Source: Oscillospiraceae bacterium
GTDB taxonomy: Bacteria; Bacillota; Clostridia; Oscillospirales; Acutalibacteraceae
Assembly: GCA_015066635.1 (NCBI GenBank)
Contig: SVOA01000008.1
Span: 1 to 61,636 of the forward strand
Length of the DNA stretch: 61,636 bases
Direction: 5' to 3'
In this document: positions 59,954 through 61,636 of the stretch, in pieces
How positions within the stretch are numbered: the first letter of the stretch is position 1
How the letters are laid out: the number at the start of each line of letters is the position of its first letter
The notes under the pieces: generated by a model
Database searches by the model: none
The model's input: only the letters and a program-made list of their open reading frames with translations
Told to the model about the DNA's origin: nothing
Made by a program: the position numbers and the translations under genes

Positions 59954-61060
59954 ATGGATTTCGGATTTTATATGCCTGTACGGGTAATAGGCGGAAAGGA
60001 CGCTGTCTTAAAGAATAAAGATGTTTTTGCCGAATTCGGCAAAAGGGCTCTGATAGTCTGCGGAGGAAGCTCCGCAAAATTATGCGGTGCTCTTGCCGAC
60101 GCAAAAAACGCATTAAGCGAATCCGGAATTGAATATAAGATTTTTGACGGCATTACGCAAAATCCCAAAACCTCGGACTGTACTCTCGCAGGAGAAACGG
60201 CAAGAGAATTTTGCGCAGATTTCATCATAGGCATAGGCGGAGGAAGTCAGCTTGACGCGGCAAAGGCGGTTGCGGTTTATGCGTCAAACCCGCAGATTAA
60301 AAATGACGGTATTTACACTATCCCCGTTTCAAACGAGCCTCTGCCGGTGCTTCTTATCGGCACTACGGCCGGTACGGGAAGCGAGGTTACGGGAGTTTCC
60401 GTGCTCACAAAAGAGAACGGCAAAAAGAAAAGCGTAAGCGGTAAGAATTACTATGCAAAGGTATCCTTTGCAGACCCGAAATACACTTATTCCGTGCCGT
60501 ACCGTTTTACCGTTTCAACGGCGGTTGACGCCTTCTCCCACGCGGCTGAAAGTCTGTTCTCAAAAAAGAGGGACGCAAATTCCGTTATTTACGCTTCGGA
60601 TGCAATACCCGTTATCTGGGAGGCGCTTGAATTCTTTGCAAAAGAGAAAAAACTTCCCGACAGCGAAATGCGCAACAGACTTTACAACGCCTCGCTTACG
60701 GCGGGTATGGCGCTCAATCTCACGGGCACCTGCTATCCTCATACGCTCGGCTACACGCTGACAGAGGACTACGGTATTCCCCACGGCTTTGCCTGCGCGG
60801 CGTTTCTGCCGTCCTTTATCGGCAGGGCTATGGAATACGATAGTGAATTCAATGACAGATTTTTTGAACTCATCGGAGTTGATTACGAGGGCTTCTGCTC
60901 TGTTTTAAATTCGCTTAACGACCTGTCAGAAGTTAAAATGAACGTTTTTCAGATTGACGCCTACTGCTCTGTCTGGGAAAATGTAAAGAACTTTGCAAAC
61001 ACTCCCGGCGGCTTTACAAAGGACGACGCAGCCGGTCTTTTAAAAAAGATGTTTATGTAA
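59954..61060 (+). CDS. Iron-containing alcohol dehydrogenase family protein
   Basis: A 368-residue group III dehydrogenase. The NAD-binding GGGSQLDAAK lies at residues 95-104 and TTAGTGSEVT at 137-146. The four iron ligands are present: Asp192 and His196 (DAFSHAAES), His263 (YPHTLGY) and His277 (GIPHGFA). It would reduce aldehydes to alcohols, or the reverse, with NAD(P)H, a fermentation end step; the substrate is open. The ATG at 59954 follows AGAGGTGAG; the GTG at 59945 overlaps that site. It is divergent from the rnf cluster, which also handles NADH, but no co-regulation is shown. Confidence 0.9.
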   Translation: MDFGFYMPVRVIGGKDAVLKNKDVFAEFGKRALIVCGGSSAKLCGALADAKNALSESGIEYKIFDGITQNPKTSDCTLAGETAREFCADFIIGIGGGSQLDAAKAVAVYASNPQIKNDGIYTIPVSNEPLPVLLIGTTAGTGSEVTGVSVLTKENGKKKSVSGKNYYAKVSFADPKYTYSVPYRFTVSTAVDAFSHAAESLFSKKRDANSVIYASDAIPVIWEALEFFAKEKKLPDSEMRNRLYNASLTAGMALNLTGTCYPHTLGYTLTEDYGIPHGFACAAFLPSFIGRAMEYDSEFNDRFFELIGVDYEGFCSVLNSLNDLSEVKMNVFQIDAYCSVWENVKNFANTPGGFTKDDAAGLLKKMFM

Positions 61061-61073
61061 CAATAATTCAAAC

Positions 61074-61111
61074 AAAAAAATGCAGGGTATGTTTTTACTC
61101 TGCATTTTTTT
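61074..61111 (+). terminator. Rho-independent terminator after the dehydrogenase
   Basis: An A run and TGCAG (61081-61085) pair with CTGCA (61100-61104) and the T run after it; the loop is about 14 bases, partly closable. Confidence 0.82.
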
Positions 61112-61193
61112 ATTTATTAAAAATCAACTAAACGCGGCTTGAATATTCAGTAAAAATATCAACAAAAATATGTAATATTGTTATGTAAATCTG

Positions 61194-61222
61194 TTGTATT
61201 TACACAAAAAATCATATATAAT
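61194..61222 (+). promoter_or_regulatory. Sigma-A promoter of the last gene
   Basis: TTGTAT (61194-61199), 17 bases, perfect TATAAT (61217-61222). Transcription near 61229. A small hairpin, AGACC-CGAG-GGTCT, at 61237-61250 would lie at the 5' end of the mRNA. Confidence 0.75.
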
Positions 61223-61271
61223 AAAAGGGTATTTGAAGACCCGAGGGTCTGAAAGTGAGGAGAGAAAATCT

Positions 61272-61636
61272 ATGAGTGAAAAAACACCTGTAGAGGTAAG
61301 CGAGGCCGTAACCGAAGAAACGGCTGCAGCTCCCGAGCAGAAAACTCCTTTGACTCAGAAAATCAAGTGGCTCGGCCGCGAGATTAAAGAGCACTGGAAC
61401 ACTCCCGCACCCGGAAAGTATGTTCCCTACCGCGAGTATAAGGATATATGGCTTGCGGTCGGCAGTAACTATTCGGGTTCAAAAACACTTGAGTACATAA
61501 GCTTTGCGGCAGGCTGCTACCTGATTATGTACCACTACAAGCTGCCGTATGTTGTATTTACCGCGATAGCGCTTATCAACATGCCGCTGCAGAAACTCTG
61601 GGACATTTTAGGCTGGATTATCAATGACAACCTTGG
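61272..61636 (+). CDS. Probable GPH/MFS-type transporter, N-terminus only
   Basis: The first 121 residues are visible before the window ends. A polar, Glu/Ala-rich start of about 40 residues is followed by HWNTPAPGKYVPYREY and the first two membrane segments (SFAAGCYLIMYHY and VVFTAIALINMP). From memory this N-terminal pattern fits a clostridial branch of the GPH sugar symporters, but the diagnostic loop lies beyond the window. GAGGAGAG precedes the ATG at 61272. It has its own strong promoter. Confidence 0.6.
   Translation, partial: MSEKTPVEVSEAVTEETAAAPEQKTPLTQKIKWLGREIKEHWNTPAPGKYVPYREYKDIWLAVGSNYSGSKTLEYISFAAGCYLIMYHYKLPYVVFTAIALINMPLQKLWDILGWIINDNL

Noticed and set aside
1-61636. CRISPR array, prophage, transposon, rRNA or tRNA genes
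   Set aside because: No regularly spaced repeats, cloverleaf-like sequences, transposase or phage motifs were found on either strand by reading.

Overview
The window looks like chromosomal DNA of an anaerobic, endospore-forming clostridium, probably a gut member of the Oscillospirales/Ruminococcaceae. The evidence is gene content: dipicolinate synthase (dpaAB), a SpoVB-like flippase, the oxygen-independent HemZ, an Rnf complex, a V/A-type ATPase in place of a visible F-type enzyme, and a CtsR-McsA-McsB-ClpC stress operon. Base composition is moderate and even by eye. Strong Shine-Dalgarno sequences are the rule, and TTG starts are frequent. I see no rRNA, tRNA, CRISPR array, transposase, integrase or phage gene. 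The organism call is an inference; a 16S or marker-gene comparison would be needed to fix it.

Layout. Positions 1-11397 (minus strand) hold a long housekeeping series, recJ-rel-dtd-MBL hydrolase-hemZ-nucleoside kinase, then spoVB-like-mazG-hup, a terminator, rqcP and a partial YdcF-like gene. At 11609-13495 (plus) is a membrane-bound nucleotide-sugar dehydratase. Positions 13544-15579 (minus) carry a HAD phosphatase with two uncharacterised membrane proteins (a DUF5058-like pair). At 15668-16471 is an unrecognised cysteine-rich protein with a sporulation-type promoter box. Positions 16593-25216 (minus) are a nine-gene V/A-ATPase operon. At 25414-27602 (plus) are a GH13 alpha-glucosidase and a small membrane protein. 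Then dpaAB (minus) diverges from murC (plus).

Positions 30653-43073 (minus) form one eight-gene operon: RNase J, gdpP, rplI, dnaB, tilS, hpt, ftsH, secA. At 43243-45552 (minus) is a nucleotidyltransferase/phosphomannomutase-like fusion, divergent from rnhA and a GPH-type symporter (plus). Positions 47818-52272 (minus) are ctsR-mcsA-mcsB-clpC with two consensus CtsR operators around a clear sigma-A promoter. Two very short divergent genes (52380-52541 and 52658-52777) follow. Positions 52831-59813 (minus) are an apbE-nusGII-Gx-rnfCDGEAB respiratory cluster. A divergent iron-type alcohol dehydrogenase and the start of another transporter-like gene close the window.

How the parts fit. Energy conservation is represented by Rnf (ferredoxin:NAD oxidoreductase ion pump), its flavin-attaching enzyme ApbE, and the V/A-ATPase that would use the resulting gradient. 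Sporulation is represented by dpaAB, behind a textbook sigma-K-like promoter, and by three small or unknown genes with mother-cell-type promoter boxes. No single large new system stands out. The most novel material is the cysteine-rich protein, the DUF5058-like membrane pair, the two micro-genes next to ctsR, and a small membrane-protein gene whose ribosome-binding site can be masked by a 12-base inverted repeat.
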